From Flexibacter flexilis DSM 6793 (lineage in GTDB: Bacteria; Bacteroidota; Bacteroidia; Cytophagales; Flexibacteraceae), in assembly GCF_900112255.1 (NCBI RefSeq), contig NZ_FOLE01000002.1, positions 441,854 to 505,853 on the forward strand: a DNA stretch of 64,000 nucleotides. The letters are read 5' to 3'. The notes under the pieces were generated by a model. That model was not told the origin of the DNA. It saw only the letters and a list, made by a program, of their open reading frames with translations, and did not search any database. The position numbers and the translations under genes are program-made. Shown here one piece after another: positions 1 through 8,296 of the stretch (the first letter of the stretch is position 1; the number at the start of each line of letters is the position of its first letter).

Positions 1-3000
1 ATAGTGCAAGTAGTTCAGATTCGTTGTATGTAATGGCTTCTACTGACTGCGGCGCAACATTTAGCACGCTCTGGAAAAAAGGTGGTACAGAACTTTCTAC
101 AAATGGAGGTACTGACTTAATGAGCTCTTTCACACCGACTGCTGCGCAATGGAGACGCGATGTAGTGGCTCTTCAAGCCCTCAAAAACGCAGGAATTGTA
201 CAATTAGCCCTTATTGGACGTAATGCTTTTGGTAACAAATTGTATTTGGATAACATCAATATTGCAGAAAGCAACTGTACCAAGCCTGTAGCGACGGTTA
301 CGCCATCGGCAAACAGCATCTGTACTGGCAACATTGCAGCATTGGTATTGTCGAGCACAATTCCGAATACAACTTATAGCTGGACTGTAACAACCACTGG
401 TACTGTAACTGGCGCAACAGCTGGTAGCGGTGCTGGAATTGCCCAAACACTTTCAGGTGTAGGTACAGTTACCTATACAGTTACACCTGTGGCTGGTACT
501 TGCTACGGCTTACCTGTAAGCAAAACTATCACAGTAAATGCAATCCCAACAGCTTCGGCTTCAGCTACCGCAACAGACGTTTGTGCTGGCTCTGCTATCC
601 AACTAAATGCTACGACTGTAGCTGGTGCAACTTACACATGGTCTGGCCCGAATGGATTCACTTCATCTCTGCAAAATCCAACCATTGCTAATGCCACAAC
701 GGCAGCTTCGGGTAACTACGCCTTGACGGTAACCGTAAACAGTTGTACAAGCCCTGTTTCTTCGTTTGATATAGTTGTAAGTGCAAAACCAACGGCTTCT
801 GCATCTTCTACTACTACCATTGCTTGTGCTGGCACTACACTGCAATTAAATGCAGCCACAGTAGCCAATGCTTCGTATGCTTGGACGGGGCCGAACGGAT
901 TTAGCTCGACAAGCCAAAATCCAAGCATTGCCAACGCAACAGTTGCAGCTTCGGGTACGTATTCTTTAACAGTAACTACCAACGGTTGTACAAGTACAGC
1001 TTCTACGGTAGCTATTACGGTAAAACCATTACCAACCGTAACGGCATCTACAACTACTGCATCTATTTGTGCAGGTGGTACGATCCAATTAAATGGTTCT
1101 ACGGTAGCTAATGCATCTTACGCTTGGACTGGCCCGAACGGATTTAGCTCGACAAGCCAAAACCCAAGCATCAGCAATGCAACGACGGCTGCTGCTGGCA
1201 ACTATGCCTTGACGGTAACTGTAAACGGTTGTACAAGTGCTGTTTCTTCGGTTGATGTGATGGTAAATGCCAAGCCAACGGCTTCTGCTTCTAGCACTAC
1301 TACTATTGCTTGTGCTGGTACTACACTGCAATTGAATGCAGCAACAGTAGCTAATGCGTCTTATGCTTGGACAGGGCCTAACGGATTTACTTCTACAAGT
1401 CAAAATCCAAGCATTGCCAACGCAACAGTTGCAGCTTCGGGTACGTATTCTTTGACGGTAACTACTAACGGTTGTACAAGTACAGCTTCTACGGTAGCTA
1501 TTACGGTAAAACCATTACCAACCGTAACAGCATCTACAACTACTGCATCTATTTGCGTTGGTGGAACTATACAGTTGAATGGCTCTACTGTGGCTAATGC
1601 ATCTTACGCTTGGACTGGCCCGAATGGATTTAGCTCGACAAGCCAAAACCCAAGCATCAGTAACGTAACTACATCTGCTGCTGGCAACTATGCCTTGACG
1701 GTAAGCGTTAACGGTTGTACAAGTGCTGTTTCTTCGGTTGATGTGGTGGTAAATGCCAAGCCTACAGCTTCCGCTTCGGTTACAAATGCTTCGGTTTGTG
1801 CTGGTTCTACGATTCAATTGAATGCCGCTACTGTAGTTAATGCGTCTTATGCTTGGACAGGCCCTAACGGATTTACTTCTACAAGTCAAAATCCAACGAT
1901 TACTGGCGCGACAACAGCAGCCTCAGGTAATTACTCTTTGGTAGTAACAACAAATGGTTGTACAAGCGCACCTTCGTTTGTTGATATATTCGTAAACACA
2001 ATTCCAACGGCTTCGGCTTCGGCGGCTGCTACTTCGGTTTGTGTGGGTTCTGCTATTCAATTGAATGCTGCCACTGTTGATAATGCTACTTACGCGTGGT
2101 CTGGCCCTAACGGATTTACTTCGACAGAACAAAATCCATTGGTTGCAACAACAACAACCGCCGCCACTGGTACTTATTCTTTGACCGTAACAACCAACAG
2201 TTGTGCAAGTACCGCTTCTACGGTAACTGTAACTGTGAATGCGATCCCGACAGCACCGACAGTAACGAATACAACAACAACTGTTTGCCAAAATGCAGCC
2301 TTAACAACGCTTCCTACAGTAGCAGGAACAGGTTTGCAATGGTACGCTGACGCGGCACTTACTCAACCGATTACGGTAGCCAACCCAGCAGCACCAACAG
2401 CAAGCGAATTGGTTTCTACCGCCACTGCGGGTGAGTTTACGGTATTTGTAACGCAAAATGTAGCTGGTTGCCAAAGTACGGCTTCTACTTATACGGTGTT
2501 GGTTAATCCCGCTCCTTCTTCTGTGGCAGATGTAGCCGCTTCGGTAGTTTGTGAAGGGTCGCCAATCAATTTATTAGCTACTGCTGTGTCGGGAGCTACT
2601 TACGCATGGTCTGGCCCTAACGGATTCAGCTCTACCCAACAAAATCCAACGATTGCCGCTGCCACAACTGCTGCAACTGGTACTTATACCCTTGTAGTAA
2701 CATTGAATGGTTGTACCACCACTTCTACAGTGAATGCAGCCGTAAATGCGCTACCAAACGTTTTGGTGATTACACAAGCTCTTTGCGATGGAGGTACATT
2801 AAAGCTTTCTACAGAAGAAGTGAATGGTGCTTCTTACGCATGGTCTGGCCCTAACGGATTTACTTCGACAGACCGCGAACCAACAGTAAGCCCACTTACA
2901 GGCGCAAACTCAGGTTTGTATAGCGTAGTCGTAACACTTGTTGGTGGTTGTTCATATACTTCAGTTAATTTCCAAGTAATCGTTTCACCTATACCAACTA

Positions 3001-3479
3001 CGCCAGGTATCACAGTAAGCAATGATACATTGTTTGCAACGGCTGGTGCAGCTACTTATACTTGGCTTTTGAGTGGAGATTCTGTAGCTATTACAACCAA
3101 CAACTTCTATGTAGTACCAACGACTGGTTCTTATTCAGTGATTGTAACTAATACAGGCGGTTGTGCTTCAGATACTTCTGCAACTGTATTAGGCACTGCC
3201 ATTGGGGTAAAATCTACGCTTAACAAACAAATAAGTGTATATCCAAACCCAAGCACAGGTATTTACCAAGTTACAGCAACAGAAGGCCTTGCAGCAGGTA
3301 CCGTTCGCATGGAAGTTTATGATTTGAATGGCCGCAAGCTCAATACTTTCAGCACAGAAAGCACAGCGGGTCGTTTGCAACATACACTTGATTTGCGCGA
3401 GTATGCAGCAGGTTCTTATATCCTAAAAGTAACAAATGCCGCAGGCGTTGGTACTTATCGTTTGGTAAAATCTGAATAG
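1..3479 (+). CDS. T9SS-secreted Ig-like repeat protein, 3' part (5' end outside window)
   Basis: The frame (first whole codon at base 3) is open through the left edge, so the N terminus is missing; 1158 residues are visible. The first ~90 residues (SDSLYVMASTDCGATF and following) look like a choice-of-anchor J/MAM-like jelly-roll domain, often found beside a secreted peptidase or adhesin module. Then come Ig/PKD-like modules: nine copies of W[ST]GPNGF, the first seven spaced 243 bp (81 residues), each with a conserved Cys before and after. The last ~80 residues (YPNPSTG, YDLNGRK, AAGSYILKV) form a type A C-terminal sorting domain, so the product should cross the outer membrane by the type IX system. 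Role probably adhesin or surface enzyme; the catalytic part, if any, is not visible. A strong terminator follows. Confidence 0.9.
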   Translation, partial: SASSSDSLYVMASTDCGATFSTLWKKGGTELSTNGGTDLMSSFTPTAAQWRRDVVALQALKNAGIVQLALIGRNAFGNKLYLDNINIAESNCTKPVATVTPSANSICTGNIAALVLSSTIPNTTYSWTVTTTGTVTGATAGSGAGIAQTLSGVGTVTYTVTPVAGTCYGLPVSKTITVNAIPTASASATATDVCAGSAIQLNATTVAGATYTWSGPNGFTSSLQNPTIANATTAASGNYALTVTVNSCTSPVSSFDIVVSAKPTASASSTTTIACAGTTLQLNAATVANASYAWTGPNGFSSTSQNPSIANATVAASGTYSLTVTTNGCTSTASTVAITVKPLPTVTASTTTASICAGGTIQLNGSTVANASYAWTGPNGFSSTSQNPSISNATTAAAGNYALTVTVNGCTSAVSSVDVMVNAKPTASASSTTTIACAGTTLQLNAATVANASYAWTGPNGFTSTSQNPSIANATVAASGTYSLTVTTNGCTSTASTVAITVKPLPTVTASTTTASICVGGTIQLNGSTVANASYAWTGPNGFSSTSQNPSISNVTTSAAGNYALTVSVNGCTSAVSSVDVVVNAKPTASASVTNASVCAGSTIQLNAATVVNASYAWTGPNGFTSTSQNPTITGATTAASGNYSLVVTTNGCTSAPSFVDIFVNTIPTASASAAATSVCVGSAIQLNAATVDNATYAWSGPNGFTSTEQNPLVATTTTAATGTYSLTVTTNSCASTASTVTVTVNAIPTAPTVTNTTTTVCQNAALTTLPTVAGTGLQWYADAALTQPITVANPAAPTASELVSTATAGEFTVFVTQNVAGCQSTASTYTVLVNPAPSSVADVAASVVCEGSPINLLATAVSGATYAWSGPNGFSSTQQNPTIAAATTAATGTYTLVVTLNGCTTTSTVNAAVNALPNVLVITQALCDGGTLKLSTEEVNGASYAWSGPNGFTSTDREPTVSPLTGANSGLYSVVVTLVGGCSYTSVNFQVIVSPIPTTPGITVSNDTLFATAGAATYTWLLSGDSVAITTNNFYVVPTTGSYSVIVTNTGGCASDTSATVLGTAIGVKSTLNKQISVYPNPSTGIYQVTATEGLAAGTVRMEVYDLNGRKLNTFSTESTAGRLQHTLDLREYAAGSYILKVTNAAGVGTYRLVKSE
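786..1757 (+). repeat. 486-bp tandem superrepeat (two 2-module units) in Ig-repeat gene
   Basis: Within the 243-bp modules, bases ~786-1271 and ~1272-1757 encode almost the same pair of modules (the block starting KPTASASSTTTIACAG recurs 162 residues later). The nucleotide copies differ mainly at synonymous positions, so the duplication of a module pair is not brand new but the protein sequence is being kept. Confidence 0.85.
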
Positions 3480-3507
3480 TATATTTAGGTTTTAGATAAA
3501 CAAGCTC

Positions 3508-3545
3508 GCGGGGGGCTGGCCATCGGCCAGCCCCCCGCATTTTTT
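3508..3545 (+). terminator. Strong rho-independent terminator
   Basis: A perfect 14-bp GC-rich stem (3508-3521 with 3525-3538), a 3-nt loop, then a run of T. It ends the Ig-repeat gene; the converging gene at 3565 may also use the hairpin, but the reverse side has no clean T-run. Confidence 0.9.
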
Positions 3546-3564
3546 AGATATTTACAAAAACTCT

Positions 3565-4527
3565 TTATTGCTGATAATTTATCATCCAATTGATGCCGTA
3601 TTTGTCCGTAAAACTCCCAAAATACGCGCCCCAAAACATATCTTGCAAAGGCATCGAAACTTGACCACCCGCCGATAGCGCATCAAACAAGCGTTGCGCT
3701 TCCGCCCGCGATTCGGGTTCTATATTCAGCTGCATATTATTACCTGCCTTTACCTTAAAACCCATTTCTTCGGGCGCATCAGTTCCCATCAGCACGTGGC
3801 CGCCCGTAATCGGTAGCTCTACGTGCAAAACCATATTTTGAAGTTTTTCGGAAACTGGCGGCTGGCTTGGGTCGGCGGGAATATCGCTAAACAGCTGAAT
3901 GCCGCGCACATAATCCGTACCGAATACCGATTTATAAAGAGCAAAAGCCTCTTCCGTATTGCCCGCAAAATTCAGGTAAGTTGAAACTCGTACTTTATTT
4001 GTAGTAGGCTTTTTTTGTTTGCGTAAATAAAATTGTGCGTTAATGTATTGGTCAAGATTTTCCATGCCCATCGTAAAGCCTTCTTTAAAGCCCATTTGTA
4101 CGAGAGCTTCCAAATCTTCGAGTTTATCGAAAGTAATTTGCACGTTTACCACCGTACGTTCGCCGTCTGGAGTAAAATGATTGTTCCAGCGCGTGCGGGG
4201 CATGGTCATATTGATGTTTGCATTTGCGTCGGCAAAAGCGTCGATGGCTTGATAATGTTGTTCGGGCGAAATCTGCTCATAATCGCACACGCACCAATGC
4301 TTTTCGCCTTCGGGACTCACCATCGCGTAATGCCAACGGCCTCCTTCCACAAAATTCATGGATTTGGTCTCAGCTCGCCAAGGCTTAGGAGCCCACCACA
4401 AATCCAGCAAATCGGCTTCCGTCCAAGCCGCCCAAACCAATGCTACGGGAGCATTAAAGCTGCGCTCAACCAAAATCTTTTTGTTGGGTTTATCCACCCT
4501 AAAATCAAATAAAATTGCTTTGTTCAT
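3565..4527 (-). CDS. SRPBCC (AHSA1-like) - VOC/PhnB-like fusion protein
   Basis: 320 residues in two halves. Residues ~1-165 are an SRPBCC/AHSA1-type START-like fold ([19 protein letters not shown]-type start, [23 protein letters not shown] end), a hydrophobic ligand-binding cavity. Residues ~178-318 are a VOC/glyoxalase domain of the PhnB group ([43 protein letters not shown]). The two families are usually separate neighbouring genes; here they are one chain. The start codon ATG overlaps the stop of the upstream ArsR-type gene by 4 bp, so they are translationally coupled. No enzyme activity can be assigned; this pairing is common with small regulators and is often annotated as stress or environmental response. 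Confidence 0.88.
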   Translation of the reverse strand: MNKAILFDFRVDKPNKKILVERSFNAPVALVWAAWTEADLLDLWWAPKPWRAETKSMNFVEGGRWHYAMVSPEGEKHWCVCDYEQISPEQHYQAIDAFADANANINMTMPRTRWNNHFTPDGERTVVNVQITFDKLEDLEALVQMGFKEGFTMGMENLDQYINAQFYLRKQKKPTTNKVRVSTYLNFAGNTEEAFALYKSVFGTDYVRGIQLFSDIPADPSQPPVSEKLQNMVLHVELPITGGHVLMGTDAPEEMGFKVKAGNNMQLNIEPESRAEAQRLFDALSAGGQVSMPLQDMFWGAYFGSFTDKYGINWMINYQQ

Positions 4528-4850
4528 GATTGCGGTCTTTGTTTTTTGAGGTTTTCCAATACGTCATCCAATTGCTCGAAGCGTTGCGCCATCAGTTGCC
4601 TGAACTGTTCTAGCCATTTTTCTATTTCATTCATTTTCTGCGCGTTAAGGTGATAATAAATTTCTCTTCCTTGCTGCTGCTGCTGAAGTATTTCGCACTC
4701 TGTCAGAATCCGAATATGCTTGGACACGGCTTGGCGCGTCGTATTAAAATGTTCTGCAAGGGCGTTGGGCGTCATGGCACTGACGGCCAACAGTAAAATA
4801 ATTGCCCGTCGGGTCGGGTCGGCTATCGCCTGAAACACATCTCTACGCAT
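4524..4850 (-). CDS. ArsR/SmtB-family winged-helix regulator
   Basis: 108 residues with the standard ArsR beginning ([16 protein letters not shown]) and recognition helix ([14 protein letters not shown]), followed by the winged segment GREIYYHLN. There is only one Cys and no CxC or HxxxH metal site visible, so it belongs to the non-metal ArsR group that commonly sits upstream of SRPBCC genes. First gene of a two-gene operon with the SRPBCC-VOC fusion. Directly repeated 11-mers around its promoter are likely its own operator (inference). Confidence 0.92.
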   Translation of the reverse strand: MRRDVFQAIADPTRRAIILLLAVSAMTPNALAEHFNTTRQAVSKHIRILTECEILQQQQQGREIYYHLNAQKMNEIEKWLEQFRQLMAQRFEQLDDVLENLKKQRPQS

Positions 4851-4869
4851 AAAGATTTTTTATTCACGA

Positions 4870-4913
4870 AACCAATCAGTTGCAAATATATGCGCAACCA
4901 ATCAGTTTCACAA
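4870..4913 (-). promoter_or_regulatory. Promoter and putative ArsR operator (direct repeats)
   Basis: Minus-strand -33 TTG at 4911-4913 and -7 TATATTTG at 4883-4890, spacer 20. The 11-mer ACTGATTGGTT (minus strand) occurs twice, at 4896-4906 and 4870-4880, 26 bp apart, one copy in the -33/-7 spacer and one just downstream of the -7 box. Occupancy by the ArsR dimer would block RNA polymerase. Confidence 0.72.
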
Positions 4914-5115
4914 TTTTTTACAAAAAAATAAATTATATTAGAGGTATCAATTATACTATTCGCACATCCGAATATATTGGTTTATAGGATGCTACGGCCA
5001 GCTAATTTTATAAAGGCATTGAATCAAACAGAATTTTTCTTAAATTTTTACTAAAAAAATACGCTCAATGCTAACGTTTTCGTAAATTGACCGCCACAAA
5101 TAACGCAATTCAACC

Positions 5116-7254
5116 ATGAAACCTAATTTTACACAAATTCCCTACACCCCAACTTCGGCTGCAAGCCCCGAAGCTGTGCCTTCAGCCAAAAACTGGCGCA
5201 CAGCCGAAGGCATCAGCATTAAGCCTTTTTATACGGCTGCCGACCTGAAAGGGCTTGAACATCTGCACTTTGGGGCAGGTTCTCCGCCTTATTTGCGTGG
5301 GCCGTATAGCTCCATGTACGTCCAACAACCTTGGACGATTCGTCAGTATGCAGGTTTTTCGACAGCCGAAGAATCCAATGCTTTTTATCGCCGCAACCTT
5401 GCCGCAGGCCAAAAAGGGCTTTCGGTGGCATTCGACTTGCCAACGCACAGAGGCTACGACTCCGACCACCCGCGCGTGGTAGGCGACGTGGGCAAAGCTG
5501 GCGTGGCGATTGACTCGGTTTTGGATATGAAAATTCTTTTCGACCAAATTCCGTTGGATAAAATGTCCGTGTCGATGACCATGAACGGCGCGGTATTGCC
5601 GATTATGGCGTTTTACATCGTAACAGCAGAAGAACAAGGCGTAAAACCTGAGCTTTTGAGCGGAACAATCCAAAACGACATTCTGAAAGAATTTATGGTG
5701 CGGAACACCTACATTTTCCCACCAGAACCAAGTATGCGCATCATTGCCGACATTTTTAAATATACGTCGGAAAATATGCCTAAGTTTAACTCCATCAGTA
5801 TCAGCGGCTATCACATGCAAGAGGCAGGCGCAACGGCTGATTTGGAATTGGCCTATACCTTGGCCGACGGCTTAGAATATTTGCGTACAGGTATTGCCGC
5901 AGGCATGGACATTGATGATTTTGCGCCGCGTTTGTCCTTTTTCTGGGCTATTGGCATGAACCATTTCATGGAAATTGCCAAAATGCGCGCAGGCCGTTTG
6001 CTTTGGGCTAAAATCGTGAAGCAATTCAACCCAAAAAATCCAAAATCGTTGGCTTTGCGCACGCACTGCCAAACGTCGGGCTGGAGCTTAACCGAACAAG
6101 ACCCATTCAACAACGTAGCGCGTACTTGCGTGGAAGCGATGGCCGCCGCTTTGGGTCATACGCAATCTTTGCACACCAACGCCCTCGACGAAGCCATTGC
6201 CTTGCCAACGGATTTTTCGGCGCGTATTGCTCGTAACACGCAATTGTACATACAAGAAGAAACCTACATTACGAAAGCCATTGACCCTTGGGGCGGCTCG
6301 TATTATGTAGAAAATCTCACGCACGAACTGGCCAACAAGGCTTGGAAACTCATCGAAGAAGTAGAAAGTTTGGGCGGCATGACCAAAGCCATCGAAACGG
6401 GACTTCCGAAAATGCGCATCGAAGAAGCTGCCGCACGCAAACAAGCACGCATCGACAGCAGCAAAGATGTGATTGTGGGTGTAAATAAATATTTGGCAGA
6501 TGAGCCAACCAATATTGAGCTTTTAGACATTGATAATCAAGCTGTAAGACAAGCACAAGTAGCGCGTTTGGCGGCTATGCGTGCCGAGCGCGACAATGCA
6601 GCCGTAGCCAAAGCCCTTGACGCAATTACGGAATGTGCCCAAACTGGCAAAGGCAATTTGTTGGCTTTGGCCGTGGACGCAGCGCGTTTGCGTGCTTCTT
6701 TAGGCGAAATATCGGACGCTATGGAAAAAGTATTTGGCCGCCACAAGGCTACGATTCGTTCTATTTCGGGCGTATATGCGGGTGAGGTTTCCGACGATGA
6801 AAACTTTGCTTTGGCACGCCAGCAAGCCGACCAATTTGCGGAAGTGGAAGGCCGTCGCCCTCGTATCCTGATTGCCAAAATGGGGCAAGATGGCCACGAC
6901 AGAGGCGCGAAAGTAATCGCGACGAGCTTCGCGGATTTGGGCTTCGACGTGGACATTGGGCCATTGTTCCAAACGCCAGAAGAAGTGGCACTCCAAGCCG
7001 CCGAAAACGACGTGCACGTAGTTGGGGTGTCGAGTTTAGCAGCAGGCCACAAAACACTTGTACCGCAACTAATCGAAGAATTAAACAAAATTGGCCGCTC
7101 AGATATTTTGGTAGTCGTTGGGGGCGTTATACCTCCGAAAGATTACGATTTCCTTTATCAAGCGGGTGCGGTGGGCGTATTCGGGCCAGGAACAATTATT
7201 TCAGTTTCTGCTCAAAAAATTCTCACTCGCCTCATGAGTGTCCCAGAAAATTAA
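5116..7254 (+). CDS. scpA: Methylmalonyl-CoA mutase, catalytic subunit
   Basis: 712 residues, the normal length of the adenosylcobalamin-dependent catalytic chain that interconverts methylmalonyl-CoA and succinyl-CoA. Seen: substrate barrel motifs ([46 protein letters not shown]) and a C-terminal cobalamin-binding Rossmann domain with DxHxxG ([10 protein letters not shown], about residue 590), [11 protein letters not shown] and GGVIPPKDY. Many Bacteroidota have a noncatalytic small subunit just upstream; none is present here, so the product may act as a homodimer or the partner lies elsewhere. Single-gene unit with its own terminator; no convincing promoter was found in the AT-rich 265 bp upstream. 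Confidence 0.96.
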   Translation: MKPNFTQIPYTPTSAASPEAVPSAKNWRTAEGISIKPFYTAADLKGLEHLHFGAGSPPYLRGPYSSMYVQQPWTIRQYAGFSTAEESNAFYRRNLAAGQKGLSVAFDLPTHRGYDSDHPRVVGDVGKAGVAIDSVLDMKILFDQIPLDKMSVSMTMNGAVLPIMAFYIVTAEEQGVKPELLSGTIQNDILKEFMVRNTYIFPPEPSMRIIADIFKYTSENMPKFNSISISGYHMQEAGATADLELAYTLADGLEYLRTGIAAGMDIDDFAPRLSFFWAIGMNHFMEIAKMRAGRLLWAKIVKQFNPKNPKSLALRTHCQTSGWSLTEQDPFNNVARTCVEAMAAALGHTQSLHTNALDEAIALPTDFSARIARNTQLYIQEETYITKAIDPWGGSYYVENLTHELANKAWKLIEEVESLGGMTKAIETGLPKMRIEEAAARKQARIDSSKDVIVGVNKYLADEPTNIELLDIDNQAVRQAQVARLAAMRAERDNAAVAKALDAITECAQTGKGNLLALAVDAARLRASLGEISDAMEKVFGRHKATIRSISGVYAGEVSDDENFALARQQADQFAEVEGRRPRILIAKMGQDGHDRGAKVIATSFADLGFDVDIGPLFQTPEEVALQAAENDVHVVGVSSLAAGHKTLVPQLIEELNKIGRSDILVVVGGVIPPKDYDFLYQAGAVGVFGPGTIISVSAQKILTRLMSVPEN

Positions 7255-7281
7255 TATTTGTTGATTAATTTCATAGTAACT

Positions 7282-7320
7282 AAAAAGCCGACAGTCTGCA
7301 TAGATTGTCGGCTTTTTTTA
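7282..7320. terminator. Bidirectional terminator
   Basis: Stem AAAAGCCGACA / TGTCGGCTTTT with T-runs on both strands, between converging scpA and the Rpn-type nuclease gene. Confidence 0.85.
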
Positions 7321-7339
7321 TTTGTAAGTCATTGATTCA

Positions 7340-8224
7340 TTATCCAATTTTTCCATTTTTTATTTTTAGGATAAACTCAACGGATACATCAAATACAGCA
7401 GCAATTTGCTCTATATTTAAAATATTTTGTGCTAAAGCCTTTTGAATCCCTTTGATAGTTGCAAGCTCCATTCCAATTTCAATACCTTCTTCTATCCCTT
7501 CCTCGCGGCCTTCTTCTTTAGCGGTATCCAGTGAGTTTTTGACATCGCGGTAATATTTCAAACTGTCCTCGTAGGCCGTGCGCTCGGTTGCGTCCAGTTT
7601 TGCCAGTTCTGCCGTGTCGAAAGCCTGCGCAAAAACGCGTTCTTGCAATCGCACAGGCCGATTTTGTAACTTATGCAAATTCTTCAACAAATATAACCAC
7701 TTGTCTTCCAGTGTTTCCAGTTCATTTTCTGACTTTTGGAAGTTGGGCATTTGCAAATACAAAAACGTGAGTTTTTCGTAAAAAACACGGTTTTGCGCCT
7801 TGTCTTTGAGCTGAACTTCTACTTTCAAATCGTCTTTGAATTGGTCTTCAAAGCAAAAATCCAGAATCGCGACGGTATAAACCGCCTTCAGTTCGTAGTT
7901 CCAATCGCCTTTTTCCGCTTGTTCTTGTATCGGAAAAGTGGCATAGAAAATAGAACGGTCTTTAAAGAAACTTTGCCGCGCTTTTTGTAGCTCCACGATA
8001 AATTTTTCGCCTTGCTCATTTTCACAGTATAAGTCAAAAATGACTTTTCTGTCCAAATCCGACGCGCCCAAATGTTCGGTTTTCTTATAAGTAAGCTCCA
8101 CAATATCGAGTTTCAATATTTCATTTAAAAAGCTCACTAACAAGTTTTTGTTCGGTTCTGAACCAAACAATTTCTTAAAACCAAAATCCGTAAAAGGATT
8201 TATATATTTTTCTTGCGTAGTCAT
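7340..8224 (-). CDS. Rpn-family PD-(D/E)XK nuclease / transposase-like protein
   Basis: 294 residues. Starts with the family signature NPFTDFGFKKLFGSEPNK and carries a PD-(D/E)XK-type core (VIFDLYCENEQGEKFIVELQ: Asp, then Glu-x-Gln). The Rpn/YhgA-like family are endonucleases that promote RecA-independent recombination and are frequently mobile or multicopy. The C-terminal part has a charged repeat EEGREEGIEEGIEIG typical of this family and a predicted helical tail. No inverted repeats or target duplication were seen around it, so it is a solitary gene here and probably not an active element. Single transcription unit. Confidence 0.87.
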   Translation of the reverse strand: MTTQEKYINPFTDFGFKKLFGSEPNKNLLVSFLNEILKLDIVELTYKKTEHLGASDLDRKVIFDLYCENEQGEKFIVELQKARQSFFKDRSIFYATFPIQEQAEKGDWNYELKAVYTVAILDFCFEDQFKDDLKVEVQLKDKAQNRVFYEKLTFLYLQMPNFQKSENELETLEDKWLYLLKNLHKLQNRPVRLQERVFAQAFDTAELAKLDATERTAYEDSLKYYRDVKNSLDTAKEEGREEGIEEGIEIGMELATIKGIQKALAQNILNIEQIAAVFDVSVEFILKIKNGKIG

Positions 8225-8296
8225 GGGCTAAAGCGATAAAAAGCAAATGACAATTTACAAATATTTCCTACAAAATCGACTGGTAACCAACAGATT

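Noticed and set aside
1089-2291. Several minus-strand open frames rich in Ser, Cys and Arg
   Set aside because: They are the reverse reading of the 243-bp Ig-module array and repeat with it.
7340-8224. Active insertion sequence around the Rpn-type nuclease
   Set aside because: No terminal inverted repeats or target-site duplication could be seen either side.
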